A stretch of 64,000 nucleotides of DNA from contig JAFEFH010000001.1 of assembly GCA_018240695.1 (NCBI GenBank), positions 55,471-119,470 of the forward strand, written 5' to 3'. Positions within the stretch are counted from its first letter, which is position 1; every line of letters begins with the position of its first letter. This document shows, piece after piece, positions 16,528 through 25,389 of the stretch. The position numbers and the translations under genes were made by a program. The notes below the pieces were generated by a model, which was not told where the DNA came from, made no database searches, and saw nothing but the letters and a program-made list of their open reading frames with translations. The stretch comes from Pseudomonadota bacterium (GTDB taxonomy: Bacteria; Pseudomonadota; Alphaproteobacteria; Reyranellales; Reyranellaceae).

Positions 16528-17170
16528 TCAACTGCGTTTGGCCCAATAGAAGCGATGCTTGAGCCGCTTCGATTCTTGCGGCGATACTAGGCACGCGATG
16601 ACAGTGAGGAAGACAACGCTGGTATAAAATGTGCCCCCTCCCAGCCCTCCGTAAGTACGGGATTGCGCGAGCACGCCACCAAGCCACGCCCCGAGCGGCA
16701 GCGTCGTAATGTAGGCGAGCAAAAAAAGTCAGGATCGCGTTCGCGCCCAGGCGATAGGCGGCAGCAAAATCTAAGATCATGGCACCGAAGATGAACACGC
16801 CGAGGGTGAAGCCGAGTCGCAGCGCTTCGGTGGCAAGGTCGCCGGCGGCGGTGCCGAGTGCGAAGGTGAGCAGAATCGCGAGCCAATAGAACGACTCGCG
16901 CCGCTTCGTTACGAGTGTCTGGATCGAGACCGTCTTCTCGGAAGCATACCACAGCGCGAAGACAGCGATCAGGCCGAGACCGAAGGTAACGATATTTGCA
17001 TAGAGGCCTATGCTGAGCCGGTCGGTCAGAATATCGGTAATCCGCGTGCCGACGATCTCACGAGAACGACGGTGAGCCAGTAGATTCAGGGAACATAGCG
17101 GCTAGCCCGAAACTGATGCCACAAAACGGTGGCATGAACCGTGACCATGATCGCGGTCGTGCCACTCGCA
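16528..17170 (-). pseudogene. broken third DUF347 membrane protein
   Basis: Translations split over several frames match the two intact DUF347 proteins: an IYWLTVVLVS-like segment, SKRRESFYWLAILLTFALGTAAGDLATEAL-type residues, then LLAYITTLPLGAWLGGVLAQSRTYGGLGGG. The lesions are an in-frame TGA where the relative has Trp-Ile-Tyr-Trp, a two-base loss near CTCGTGAG, and an extra T in the run before GCTCGCC. The 5' part (first transmembrane repeat) is missing and the reading runs into a merR fragment at about 17170. Confidence 0.75.
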
Positions 17171-17323
17171 CTTGTCCTCGTAAAGCCGATAGTTACCTGT
17201 TGTTCGCGACGGCTTCGGCAATAGCCCGACCCGCTCGTAGTAACGGATTGTCTCGATGGTCACCCCGGATTTCCTCGACAGGGCGCTGATCGGAAATGCT
17301 TTCAATGAGGCCGTTGTGGTCAC
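17171..17323 (-). pseudogene. merR: truncated merR fragment
   Basis: The frame opens like MerR: FPISALSRKSGVTIETIRYY, then ERVGLLPKPSRTTGNYRLYED, a complete DNA-binding helix-turn-helix. It breaks at YRLYED, where residues from the DUF347 fragment follow. The metal-binding Cys of MerR, which lie further downstream, are gone. A GTG at 17323 is the only start. The intact equivalent is at 46181-46597. Confidence 0.8.
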
Positions 17324-17335
17324 GCGGATTTGAGG

Positions 17336-17366
17336 TTGCGTCTGTAGTGGCTACAGGGTGCAAGCT
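17336..17366 (+). promoter_or_regulatory. MerR-type promoter/operator of the first mer module
   Basis: TTGCGT (17336-17341), then a 19-bp spacer with the dyad CTGTAG...CTACAG, then CAAGCT (17361-17366). The long 19-bp spacing is the hallmark of MerR-activated promoters. The layout matches base for base that of the second mer module. The start codon of merT is only 8 bases past the -10 box. Confidence 0.75.
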
Positions 17367-17373
17367 ACGCTCC

Positions 17374-17769
17374 ATGACCATACAACGCAAAGTCAGCCCT
17401 GCATCGCCGATCCCTTCAGATGCCAAGCAGGACACAGCAAAGACCGCCCTTGTTGCCGGCGGACTTCTAGCGGCTTTCGGGGTCGCCTCCTGTTGCGCAC
17501 TGCCAATCGCGCTATCGATGATGGGAATAAGCGCAGCCTCGCTTGTAGGCATTGGCTACTTCGCGGCGCAGTACCAAAGAGAATTGTTCTATACAGCCGT
17601 TGTCTGTTTGGCCGGCGCAGCGATGGTCATGTACCGTCAAAGTCGGGCTCGCGCGTGCGCCCCTGGCAGCACATGCGAGCGACCCGCTCTGAAATGGGTT
17701 AGCGCTCTGGGTATTGCCTTGGCGTTAGGTCTACTCGGACTAACTTTCTGGATCGAGCCGCCAATATGA
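17374..17769 (+). CDS. merT: MerT-like mercuric ion transport protein, copy 1
   Basis: 131 aa. Three membrane helices: the first carries the MerT vicinal Cys pair (FGVASCCALPIALSM, about residue 42), the second follows GIGYFAAQYQRELF, and the last ends FWIEPPI. A cytoplasmic loop has further Cys (ARACAPGSTCERP) that may hand on Hg(II). The ATG has no Shine-Dalgarno and lies about where transcription should begin, so the mRNA may be leaderless. The GDCCVxC gene overlaps its stop by ATGA. No merA or merP lies nearby. Confidence 0.85.
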   Translation: MTIQRKVSPASPIPSDAKQDTAKTALVAGGLLAAFGVASCCALPIALSMMGISAASLVGIGYFAAQYQRELFYTAVVCLAGAAMVMYRQSRARACAPGSTCERPALKWVSALGIALALGLLGLTFWIEPPI

Positions 17770-18053
17770 CCGTCATTCTCGAATCGACTCTGACGTGCCC
17801 GCATTGCGGCCATGTGAAGACCGAGGTGATGCCGACGACTGCGTGCCAGTTTTTCTACGAGTGCACATCCTGCAAAGTGGTAGTCAAACCGAAGTCTGGT
17901 GACTGCTGTGTGTTTTGCTCGTACGGGACTGTGCCTTGTCCCCCCATTCAGGAAGACAAGAGCGACAATTGCTGTTCGACCAGTGGAGCACAGAACCAGA
18001 TCAGTGGGCCGCACGCCAATGACCTCAATACATCACTAGCGAGGCGGCGCTAG
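17766..18053 (+). CDS. GDCCVxC-domain protein, copy 1
   Basis: 95 aa. Cys-rich: TCPHCGHVKTEVMPTTACQFFYECTSC, then the signature GDCCVFCSYGTVPCPP. Two CxxC zinc-ribbon-like knuckles precede the GDCCVxC motif, which in relatives can hold selenocysteine; here it is Cys. It is translationally coupled to merT (ATGA) and likely binds Hg or another soft metal in the cytoplasm. Its 3' end overlaps the convergent copD stop by 18 bases. The C-terminal 20 residues are longer than in copy 2. Confidence 0.85.
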   Translation: MTVILESTLTCPHCGHVKTEVMPTTACQFFYECTSCKVVVKPKSGDCCVFCSYGTVPCPPIQEDKSDNCCSTSGAQNQISGPHANDLNTSLARRR

Positions 18054-18965
18054 CAGGCCGAGGGCAGCAACAAGGGCGAGTATCAAGAGCGCACAAGCGC
18101 TCTCGATCGCCAGACTAACGCGTAGCGCTTTGACCGCGTGCCGTGTGTCGTCACTTTGGCGCGCGCGATCAAGGGCAGAGACAAGCCAAAGACGATTGCT
18201 CCCCGCAAGGCCGAACATGGCGAGGAACAAGACAAGCTTAGCGGCCAGAAGACGGCCATAGGCACCGCCAAGAAGGTTGCCGAGATGCGCCCAGCCAACG
18301 ACGCTCCACACATTGACGATACCGGTTGCGACAACCGTTCCGACCAACAGCGTGCCTTTGCCGGCGAACGCTTGAAGTGCATTTGCAAGTTGATTGATCT
18401 GCGCGCCGTCCATTAACCGTTCCGGCCGCAAGAGCATAAAAAACAAGGCCCCGAGGGCACCGATCCATCCGCCCGCCGCTAACAGATGAATGATATCGGC
18501 AATGAGATGTACGGCAAAACTTTCGTCGCTCTGCATCGCGCCGTGACCGGCCCAGGCCAATGTGCCGACAGCCACGCCCGCACACGCACAAAGCGCGGCA
18601 AGGCTTGCGGTCGGACGAAAGCGCAAGGTGAGGACGAGCGGCAGAATCGCCGCGAGCGACACAAACCGAATGATGAACGCTGTGCCCGTGCCGCCCATCT
18701 GAATCAGCATCGTCATATGCGGAAGATTGGGAGGGAGCAGGTCCGTGCCCGCCATCGCCGCAGCCATGGCGGCAAGATGCATGAAACTAAGTGCGATTCC
18801 AGCGGTAGCCAACAGGAAAAGGCTGCTTCGTAACGGAAGAACACGCAGCGCTTCGTGAACCGTGCCTAAGCCGTAGAGACCGAACAGCGCCAAACCGAAT
18901 AAGAGAAGCAAATCCGCGTAGATGAAGCTTCGAATAACGATAAGGGCGCTGTCCGGTGTCATCAC
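18036..18965 (-). CDS. copD: CopD-family copper resistance membrane protein
   Basis: 309 aa with about eight membrane helices. Family features include His/Met-bearing helices: FMHLAAMAAAMAGTDLLPPN, LAWAGHGAMQSDESFAVHLIADIIHLLAAGGWIGAL with its conserved His, and the final FALLGSNRLW-like segment (here FGLAGSNRLWLVSAL). CopD imports or balances copper together with periplasmic CopC. It starts 5 bases after the copC stop, so the order copC-copD forms an operon. Confidence 0.9.
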   Translation of the reverse strand: MMTPDSALIVIRSFIYADLLLLFGLALFGLYGLGTVHEALRVLPLRSSLFLLATAGIALSFMHLAAMAAAMAGTDLLPPNLPHMTMLIQMGGTGTAFIIRFVSLAAILPLVLTLRFRPTASLAALCACAGVAVGTLAWAGHGAMQSDESFAVHLIADIIHLLAAGGWIGALGALFFMLLRPERLMDGAQINQLANALQAFAGKGTLLVGTVVATGIVNVWSVVGWAHLGNLLGGAYGRLLAAKLVLFLAMFGLAGSNRLWLVSALDRARQSDDTRHAVKALRVSLAIESACALLILALVAALGLLAPPR

Positions 18966-18970
18966 TTCGC

Positions 18971-19348
18971 TTATTGCACTTTGAACGAATAGCTTCCCGT
19001 GATGCGGTGCGTATCGGTGGAGACCACGTGATAGTCGACCCGATAGGTGCCTGCCATCAGCGGCCTGGACGGCGTGAGCGTAAGGGTCATGCCATCCGCC
19101 GAAAGCGCGCTCGCCGCACTTTCCTTGGACGGCTTATCCATCTTCATGCCCGGCATATCGAGCATCAGAAGATCCGCTCCAGAAAACTCGCCCGCCAGCC
19201 GCTCAGAAAAGCGCAGCTCAATCTTGGCAGGGCTTGGCACCGTAGCGTTAGCTGCAGGCGTCGTTTTTTCCAGCTCGGGATGGGCGTAAGCCAACCCTCC
19301 GGACGTCAGACTCAGAGTGACGAGAGCGGCAAGCATTAGGCGTTTCAT
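18971..19348 (-). CDS. copC: CopC-family periplasmic copper-binding protein
   Basis: 125 aa from the ATG at 19348 (GGAG 8 nt upstream; an ATG at 19360 is in frame). A signal peptide ends at AYA|HPELEKTTPAANA; the mature N-terminal His is the conserved copper ligand. The beta-sandwich core contains RFSERL, a Met-rich patch (MLDMPGMKMDKP) typical of Cu(I) sites, and a C-terminal YRVDYHVVSTDTHRITGSYSF with the second-site His and Asp. It is divergent from the CnrYXH-like operon. Confidence 0.92.
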   Translation of the reverse strand: MKRLMLAALVTLSLTSGGLAYAHPELEKTTPAANATVPSPAKIELRFSERLAGEFSGADLLMLDMPGMKMDKPSKESAASALSADGMTLTLTPSRPLMAGTYRVDYHVVSTDTHRITGSYSFKVQ

Positions 19349-19484
19349 CGGAGTCTCCATAGAGCTAGCGGGTTGATACCAATGAGAGTACGCGCGGTTG
19401 GCCTCTGGCCCTCATGGGGCTTTTGGACCGCGTTCGAGGGGTAGAGACATTTTGCGCGTACTTACGTATGAATTGGAGATGTCC

Positions 19485-19763
19485 ATGGACCACGAGCTTG
19501 ACCAACATCTGCGGCAACTTGCTTCGCACGTGAAGCATCCATCGTTGAGCGCGCTTGACGGCATGGTTCTCGATCGCGTCGCCCGTGAACGCTTCTCGCG
19601 CCAACATGCCTTGCGGAATGATGTTTTGTCCTTTGCCGGTGCGCTGGCTTTCGGAGTCGCCAGCGCTATGACGTTTGCCGCGCCCACCACAGTGTCGGCG
19701 CCATCGGCCCTGTCCGGCATTTCGCCACTTGCGCCGTCAGCGCTTCTGGAACGCACGCGATGA
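19485..19763 (+). CDS. CnrY-like anti-sigma factor
   Basis: 92 aa from the ATG at 19485 (GGAG 8 nt before). The layout matches CnrY: a cytoplasmic N-terminal amphipathic region (ELDQHLRQLASHVKHPSLSALD), a single membrane helix (DVLSFAGALAFGVASAMTFA), and a short periplasmic Ala/Ser/Pro tail. CnrY holds its ECF sigma factor at the membrane. It overlaps the sensor gene by ATGA. The assignment rests on topology and gene order; sequence identity is weak. Confidence 0.75.
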   Translation: MDHELDQHLRQLASHVKHPSLSALDGMVLDRVARERFSRQHALRNDVLSFAGALAFGVASAMTFAAPTTVSAPSALSGISPLAPSALLERTR

Positions 19764-20197
19764 AGCTGGCTCTACGCACTTTGCTTGTGGCATTTATTGC
19801 AGCCCTGATCGGCGTCCTTGCTGGCCGCATGTTTCTCGATCATCGCCAGATTCCCAAGAACGATATTCATACGTTCGTTCATGAAGAGCTCAGTCTCGAT
19901 AGTGAGCAGAAGGCGCGCCTTGCTGACCTTGAGCGGCAATTTGCCGTCCGCCGCACCGCCCTTGAAATGGAGCTTCGAACCGATAACGCACTACTTGCCG
20001 AGGCGATTGAGGCTGAGAAAACCGCCGGCCCGCGCGTGAATGCCGCCGTTGATCGCTGCCATGAAGCCATGGGACGGCTGCAAAAGGAGACACTTGCCCA
20101 CATCTTCGCCATGCGTCAGCTGCTTCGGCCGGATCAGGCGAAACGCTATGATCAGGCCGTGGTGAAGGCGCTTACCGAAGATAGCCGTGAGCCTTGA
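19760..20197 (+). CDS. CnrX-like periplasmic Ni/Co sensor
   Basis: 145 aa. One membrane anchor (about 5-25) precedes a periplasmic helical hairpin. Every metal ligand described for Cupriavidus CnrX is present at a constant offset of five: His37 and His41 (HTFVH), Glu58, His114 and Met118 (HIFAM). CnrX senses Ni(II)/Co(II) and relieves anti-sigma inhibition. The gene lies between the CnrY-like and ECF sigma genes, with overlapping ends. Conserved ligands argue for Ni/Co sensing, although the next genes downstream are copper oxidases. Confidence 0.85.
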   Translation: MKLALRTLLVAFIAALIGVLAGRMFLDHRQIPKNDIHTFVHEELSLDSEQKARLADLERQFAVRRTALEMELRTDNALLAEAIEAEKTAGPRVNAAVDRCHEAMGRLQKETLAHIFAMRQLLRPDQAKRYDQAVVKALTEDSREP

Positions 20198-20759
20198 CCT
20201 CCACGAATTCTCCGACAGCGAGCTTGTCGCCCTCAGTCTGGCGGGGCGAGACCATGCTTTCGCCGAACTGGTACGGCGACACAGTGACTCCCTCTACAGG
20301 TTAGCGCTCGCCAGCCTCGGCAACAGAGAAGACACGCTTGAAGTTGTCCAGGATATCTTTGTCGCGGCGCACGGCGCCTTACGCCGCTTTGATGACACGA
20401 AGCCGCTGCGGCCATGGTTGGCAGCCATTGGGCTCAATCGGTGCCGCGATATCGCCCGCCGCCGAAGGGTTCGCCACTTTCTCACATTCGCAAAGCCCCT
20501 GGACAGTACGAACGACAATCTCCCGTTCGACGAGCCAGGCGCCGACATTTCTGCGGCCGACCGGCAGGAGCTACAGCGCACATTCACAGCCATTGCCGCT
20601 TTGCCAACGGCGCTGCGCGAACCCCTCATCCTGCATACCATCGAGAACCTTACTCAGGCTGAAACAGCAAAACTTCTCAAGATCTCCGAAAAGGCCGTCG
20701 AAACGCGGCTTCGGCGTGCGCGTCAGCAGCTTCGTGCTGCCCTCGGTGTACTGCGTTAG
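20187..20759 (+). CDS. CnrH-like ECF sigma factor
   Basis: 190 aa from a GTG start that overlaps cnrX by 11 bases. Region 2: HAFAELVRRHSDSLYRLALASLGNREDTLEVVQDIFVAAH, ending in DTKPLRPWLAAIGLNRCRD. Region 4: LREPLILHTIENLTQAETAKLLKIS and VETRLRRARQQLR. It should direct RNA polymerase to its own operon and to metal resistance genes when the CnrY/CnrX pair releases it. An 85-bp gap separates it from copA. Confidence 0.9.
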   Translation: MSLDLHEFSDSELVALSLAGRDHAFAELVRRHSDSLYRLALASLGNREDTLEVVQDIFVAAHGALRRFDDTKPLRPWLAAIGLNRCRDIARRRRVRHFLTFAKPLDSTNDNLPFDEPGADISAADRQELQRTFTAIAALPTALREPLILHTIENLTQAETAKLLKISEKAVETRLRRARQQLRAALGVLR

Positions 20760-20844
20760 CTCGCCAGCGAGCAAAAAGAGGCGAGGGGTTCGCGTCGAGC
20801 CTGCGTAATCCTAGATACGCTCCTGATTTTCTAAGGGACACCCG

Positions 20845-22602
20845 ATGAAACGGCTTTTCGATCGCCGCGACTTTCTTCTTGGTGCTGCCGCCGCAAGCAG
20901 CACCCTCGCGGCTTCTGCTTGGCTCCCGGCCTGGGCGCAGTCGCTTGCTTCTGGCTTTTCCGCGCCGGTTCCCACCGTGTCAGGCTCCGATATCACCTTG
21001 CGGATTGCCCGCCAGACTATGACCATCGATGGCACGGCGATGCAGGCGATTGGCATTAACGGTACGGTTCCAGCGCCGCTTATTCGCCTGCGTGAAGGCC
21101 AAAAAGCCCGACTGACGGTCGTGAACGATCTTGACGAAGACAGCTCCATCCATTGGCACGGCTTGCTTGTCCCCGCCGCCATGGACGGCGTACCCGGCGT
21201 TTCTTTTCCCGGCATCAAGCCGCGTTCCACCTTCGTCTATGAATTCCCTGTGCGGCAAAGCGGTACCTACTGGTATCACAGCCATTCAGGACTTCAGGAA
21301 CAGCTCGGCCATTATGGCCCAATCATCATCGATCCGGCCGGCCCTGATCACATCAAAGCCGATCGTGAACATGTGATCGTCTTATCCGACCATAGCCCAA
21401 TGTCGCCGGAAACCATCTTCCGAAAACTCAAACAACAACCAGGCTATTTCAACTACCAGAAGCAAACCCTCGCCGGCCTTATGGCTGGCAAAGGTCAGTC
21501 GCTCAAAGAACGAGCCGAGTGGGCCGACATGCGGATGGACCCGACCGACATTTCGGATGTCAACGGTTCCACCTACACGTTCCTCGTCAACGGCCACGGC
21601 CCGCAAGATAACTGGACCGCACTCTTTGAACCCGGCCAACGCGTTCGACTACGCATCATCAACGCGTCGTCGATGACAACGTTCAATGTTCGTATTCCTG
21701 AATTGCGCATGAGTGTGGTGCAGGCCGATGGCAATGCGGTGCGGCCGGTTGCTGTCGATGAACTGCAAATCGGTGTCGCAGAGACCTACGATGTGCTGAT
21801 TGCGCCAGGCAATCGCGCCTACAGCCTGATTGGCGAAAGCATCGACCGTTCCGGTATGGCGCGCGCGACACTGGCGCCGCGCATGGGAATGAGCACCGCG
21901 ATGCCGCTTCTGCGCGAGCGACCAACCGCGTCGATGAAAGACATGGGCATGGACATGTCAGGCATGCAGGGCATGTCCGGCATGGATCACGGCAGCATGG
22001 ATCACGGATCGATGGCGGGTATGAAGCAGCCTATGGCCGGCATGTCGCACGACATGGGTTCGATGAATATGCGCGACCCGAAGAACGCGCCTGGCGTCGT
22101 GATGTCTCCGGGTGTGCAAACGATATCGCCGATGCCCATGGACCGCACCGGTGAACCTGGACAGGGCCTTGAGGATGTCGGCCATAAGGTCCTGACCTAC
22201 CGTGACCTCATCGCGGCCGAGCGGAATCCCGATCTTCGTGCGCCGTCGCGTTCCCTCGATATCCACCTGACCGGCAACATGGAACGTTTCATGTGGTCGT
22301 TCGATGGCATGAAAATGTCAGACCATATGGAGCCCATGCCGTTCCGCAAAGACGAACGAGTCCGCATCAATCTCATCAACGACACGATGATGGGGCATCC
22401 CATTCATTTGCATGGGCACTTTTTTGAGCTTGTCACGGGACATGGCGATCATTCACCGCGCAAGCACACCGTAATTGTCCAGCCGGGCGGTAAAGTCACA
22501 TTTGATCTGACAGCGGATGCCATCGGTGATTGGGCTTTTCACTGCCATCTGCTCTACCACATGCATGCTGGCATGATGCGCGTCGTCAGCGTGCGCGCAT
22601 GA
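20845..22602 (+). CDS. copA: CopA-family multicopper oxidase
   Basis: 585 aa. A Tat signal (RRDFLLGAAAASSTLAAS) fits export of a folded copper enzyme. Cupredoxin copper motifs are complete: HWHGLLVP (about 102), YWYHSHSGLQEQ, GHPIHLHGHFFEL and the type 1/type 3 site HCHLLYHMHAGM near the C-terminus. A Met/His-rich insert (about 365-400, repeats of MDHGSM and MAGM) is the usual CopA/PcoA copper-binding loop. It oxidises Cu(I) to the less toxic Cu(II) in the periplasm. Its stop overlaps the copB start. Confidence 0.95.
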   Translation: MKRLFDRRDFLLGAAAASSTLAASAWLPAWAQSLASGFSAPVPTVSGSDITLRIARQTMTIDGTAMQAIGINGTVPAPLIRLREGQKARLTVVNDLDEDSSIHWHGLLVPAAMDGVPGVSFPGIKPRSTFVYEFPVRQSGTYWYHSHSGLQEQLGHYGPIIIDPAGPDHIKADREHVIVLSDHSPMSPETIFRKLKQQPGYFNYQKQTLAGLMAGKGQSLKERAEWADMRMDPTDISDVNGSTYTFLVNGHGPQDNWTALFEPGQRVRLRIINASSMTTFNVRIPELRMSVVQADGNAVRPVAVDELQIGVAETYDVLIAPGNRAYSLIGESIDRSGMARATLAPRMGMSTAMPLLRERPTASMKDMGMDMSGMQGMSGMDHGSMDHGSMAGMKQPMAGMSHDMGSMNMRDPKNAPGVVMSPGVQTISPMPMDRTGEPGQGLEDVGHKVLTYRDLIAAERNPDLRAPSRSLDIHLTGNMERFMWSFDGMKMSDHMEPMPFRKDERVRINLINDTMMGHPIHLHGHFFELVTGHGDHSPRKHTVIVQPGGKVTFDLTADAIGDWAFHCHLLYHMHAGMMRVVSVRA

Positions 22603-23624
22603 AGGCCGATGCCATGAAACTCATGTCCGCGATGCTTTGCGCCGCCTTTATCGTGACGCCTTTCGCAACTCACGCACAGTCGATGCCCGCTATGGATCAC
22701 AGTTCCATGCCGGACATGGCCCCCGGCTCGATTAAAGGGATGGACCACAGCTCCATGCCAGAAATGAGTTCCGGCTCGATGCAGGGCATGGATCATAGCG
22801 CCATGCCGGGCATGAAGCCTGGCTCCGCTTCGGCACCGGCAGCCGCGAGCACCACGAGCGCCGGCTCGGGAGGGGCCTTGCCGGCCGGCTCAGCGCCACC
22901 ACCACCCGTGCCCGCCGATTACTATGCCGACCACATCTACGACAAATCGCAGATGGAACGCGCGCGCGCGGCGATGATGAATGAGCAAGGCGGGCAACAG
23001 TTCTACCAAGTCATGCTCAATCTGAATGAAATTCAGCTCTATCGAGGCCAAGCCGGTTATCGTTGGGACGGCCAAGCGTGGTTCGGAGGCGACATCAATC
23101 GCCTCACGCTGAAAAGCGAAGGCGGCGGAGGATTTCGAGAGGGATTTGATAACGCAGAAGTACAGGCGCTCTACAGCCGCGCCATCGATCCGTATTTCAA
23201 CCTGCAAGGCGGCGTCCGACAAGACCTTGCCAGCCGCCTTTATCAAACCTACGGAGCCTTTGGCTTCGAGGGACTCGCGCCCTATTGGTTTGAAGTTTCG
23301 GGCACGATGTTTGTGTCCACACGGGGCAATGTTCTCGGCCGCCTCGAAGGCTATTACGATCAGAACATAACGCAGCGCCTCATCCTGCAGCCGCGCGTGG
23401 AGCTCAACTTCGCCGCACAGAATAACTACGAAGACGAAACCGGCGCAGGCCTGACCAATGCCGAGCTTGGCCTTCGCCTGCGCTACGAGATCACTCGCGA
23501 AATCGCCCCTTACATCGGCGTCTCCTACGACACCAAAGTTGGGCAAACGGCTGCTTTCGCCAGCCAGGATGGGAAAGCAACGAGCAATCTAAGCTTTGTA
23601 GCTGGCGTGCGGCTCTGGTTCTGA
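22599..23624 (+). CDS. copB: CopB-family outer membrane copper resistance protein
   Basis: 341 aa from the ATG at 22599, overlapping the copA stop by ATGA. A signal peptide (LMSAMLCAAFIVTPFATHA) is followed by three copies of a Met/His-rich unit of the type MDHSSMPDM (about 30-75), a Ser/Ala/Pro linker, then the CopB/PcoB beta-barrel domain: QVMLNLNEIQLYRGQAGYRWDGQAWFGG, LYSRAIDPYFNLQGGVRQD and the terminal YIGVSYDTKVG...FVAGVRLWF. It works with CopA. Its 3' end overlaps the convergent CusA remnant by 36 bases. Confidence 0.95.
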   Translation: MKADAMKLMSAMLCAAFIVTPFATHAQSMPAMDHSSMPDMAPGSIKGMDHSSMPEMSSGSMQGMDHSAMPGMKPGSASAPAAASTTSAGSGGALPAGSAPPPPVPADYYADHIYDKSQMERARAAMMNEQGGQQFYQVMLNLNEIQLYRGQAGYRWDGQAWFGGDINRLTLKSEGGGGFREGFDNAEVQALYSRAIDPYFNLQGGVRQDLASRLYQTYGAFGFEGLAPYWFEVSGTMFVSTRGNVLGRLEGYYDQNITQRLILQPRVELNFAAQNNYEDETGAGLTNAELGLRLRYEITREIAPYIGVSYDTKVGQTAAFASQDGKATSNLSFVAGVRLWF

Positions 23625-24845
23625 CATTTCGGGAGCGTGCGCTGCTTTGCTAAGCGCCGCGCCTTTTATGAGCGCGTAGATAGCGGGGATCACGACAAGC
23701 GTCAGGAGTGTCGACGTCACCATGCCCCCAATCATCGGCACGGCAATCCTCTGCACGACTTCTGATCCTGTTCCGCTGCTCCACAAAATGGGGAGCAACC
23801 CGGCCATGATGGCGACGACCGTCATCATTTTTGGCCGCACGCGATCGACAGCGCCGATCATGATCTCTTCATGAAGAGCTTCACGTGTGAATTCTCGGCC
23901 TTCGGCCACGTAGCGAGCTTTTACTTCTGTGAGCGCATGATCGAGATAGCTGAGCATGACGACGCCTGTTTCAGCGGCAACGCCCGCAAGAGCGATGAAG
24001 CCGACGGCGATAGCCACCGACAGGTTGAAGCCCAGCGCCCACATGAGCCAGAGGCCTCCAATGAGAGAGAAGGGTAGCGAGAGCATGACGATCAGCGTTT
24101 CCGTCATGCGCCTGAAATTAAGAAAGAGCAGTGTGAAGATAATCAGCAGCGTGATCGGCACGACCAATTTAAGCCGTTCGAGATATTCGAATTGGCCGCT
24201 CCAACTGACGGAGTAGCCGCTCGGCACCGATAGATTGGCAGCGACTGCTTTCTGAGCCTCGACGACATAGCCGCCGAGATCGCGGTCGCGGATATCAACG
24301 AAGACATAGCCGACAAGCTGCCCATTCTCGGTGCGAATGGTCGTCGGCCCGCGCGCGAATTTGATCGAGGCGACAGCATTGAGCGGAACCGTACCGCCGC
24401 CTGGCGGCGGCACCAGCACATCCTGACCGATCGCTTGCGGATCATCGCGCAGATCCCTTGGGTAGCGGACATTGACGGTGTAGCGCTCCCGGCCTTCAAC
24501 TGTCGTTGTGACGGCATTGCCGCCGAGCGCCGCCGCGATGACATCCTGCACATCGCCGAGCATGAGGCCGTAGCGGGTTTCGGCATAGCCGCCGCCGCGC
24601 GTTCCAAGACGCACATTGCGAGGCTCAAATCGTCCTTCGCCAAGTGCGACGATGACCACCTGACGATCGCCGCTATCAAGAACCGCGCTTTCGGGTACGG
24701 CGAGAACCGGCGCTTGTGTGCCAGTATTGATTTCGGCCTCGACATACATATGGGTAGCAAAGCCGACTCAGTATTCGGAAGATCGATACGTACCGTTACC
24801 GTGCGCGTCGCGGCATTCAAATGCGGGTACGGATGCCCATCACCC
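23589..24845 (-). pseudogene. deletion fusion of cusB and cusA remnants
   Basis: The open frame 23589-24749 (386 aa) starts inside a CusB adaptor (VEAEINTGTQAPVLAVPESAV ... LGTRGGGYAE, about 1-58). It then changes without a frame break into the C-terminal third of a CusA-type RND pump (RYGLMLGDVQDVIAAALGG onward, including TTIRTENGQLVGYVF and the last membrane helices). A second CusB segment (PYPHLNAATRTVTVRIDLP) lies upstream to about 24845 in a shifted frame. The deletion removed the CusB end, all of the CusA porter N-half and half its helices, so no working pump is encoded. An intact pair is at 47253-51658. Confidence 0.85.
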
Positions 24846-25389
24846 GTTTGGCGCTGCCGTTGCACAAGCGCCCCCGCAGATGCCAGGTATGAAGGGTGGA
24901 ATGGGCGGTGATAAGGAAATGGCCGACTCGCCCATGATAAAGATGATGGCGATGATGAAGGACATGCATAGCGGCGACGCGGCCGGCATCGCCACGATCG
25001 ATCATGTCGAGGGACGAATTGCTTACCTTCGAGCTGAACTCAAGATCACCGATGCGCAGGCGGGCACTTGGCATGCCTTCGCCGCTGCGCTACGGGCGAA
25101 CGCGAAGGGCCTTGCCGCCGTTCGTGAACCGATGATGGGCCAGATGAAGATGGGCAAGCCGGGAATGGCTGCTGGTGAAACGAAAGCCCTGATGCCGATG
25201 CCGGTCCAGACACTGGCACAGCGTCTCGATGCCCAGGAACACTGGCAGACTGCACGGCTCGATGGCACGCGTGCGATCAGCACTGCCTTCACGAAGCTCA
25301 ACGAAGTGCTTTCGCCAGATCAAAAGAAGGCAGCCGACGAGTTGCTTCCGCCAAATGTAGGCCAGGCAATGCCGGTGATGAAGATGTGA
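24846..25389 (+). pseudogene. 5'-truncated Spy/CpxP-like LTXXQ protein
   Basis: The frame keeps the end of a signal peptide (FGAAVAQAPPQ), a Met/Gly-rich linker (MPGMKGGMGGDKEMADSPM), then a helical LTXXQ-type domain: VEGRIAYLRAELKITDAQAGTWHAFAAALR, later TALAQRLDAQE-like and a C-terminal KKAADELLPPN. Its promoter, start and most of the signal were replaced by the cusB remnant. The internal ATG near 24881 could still give a cytosolic fragment. The family binds metal or unfolded proteins in the periplasm. Confidence 0.7.
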
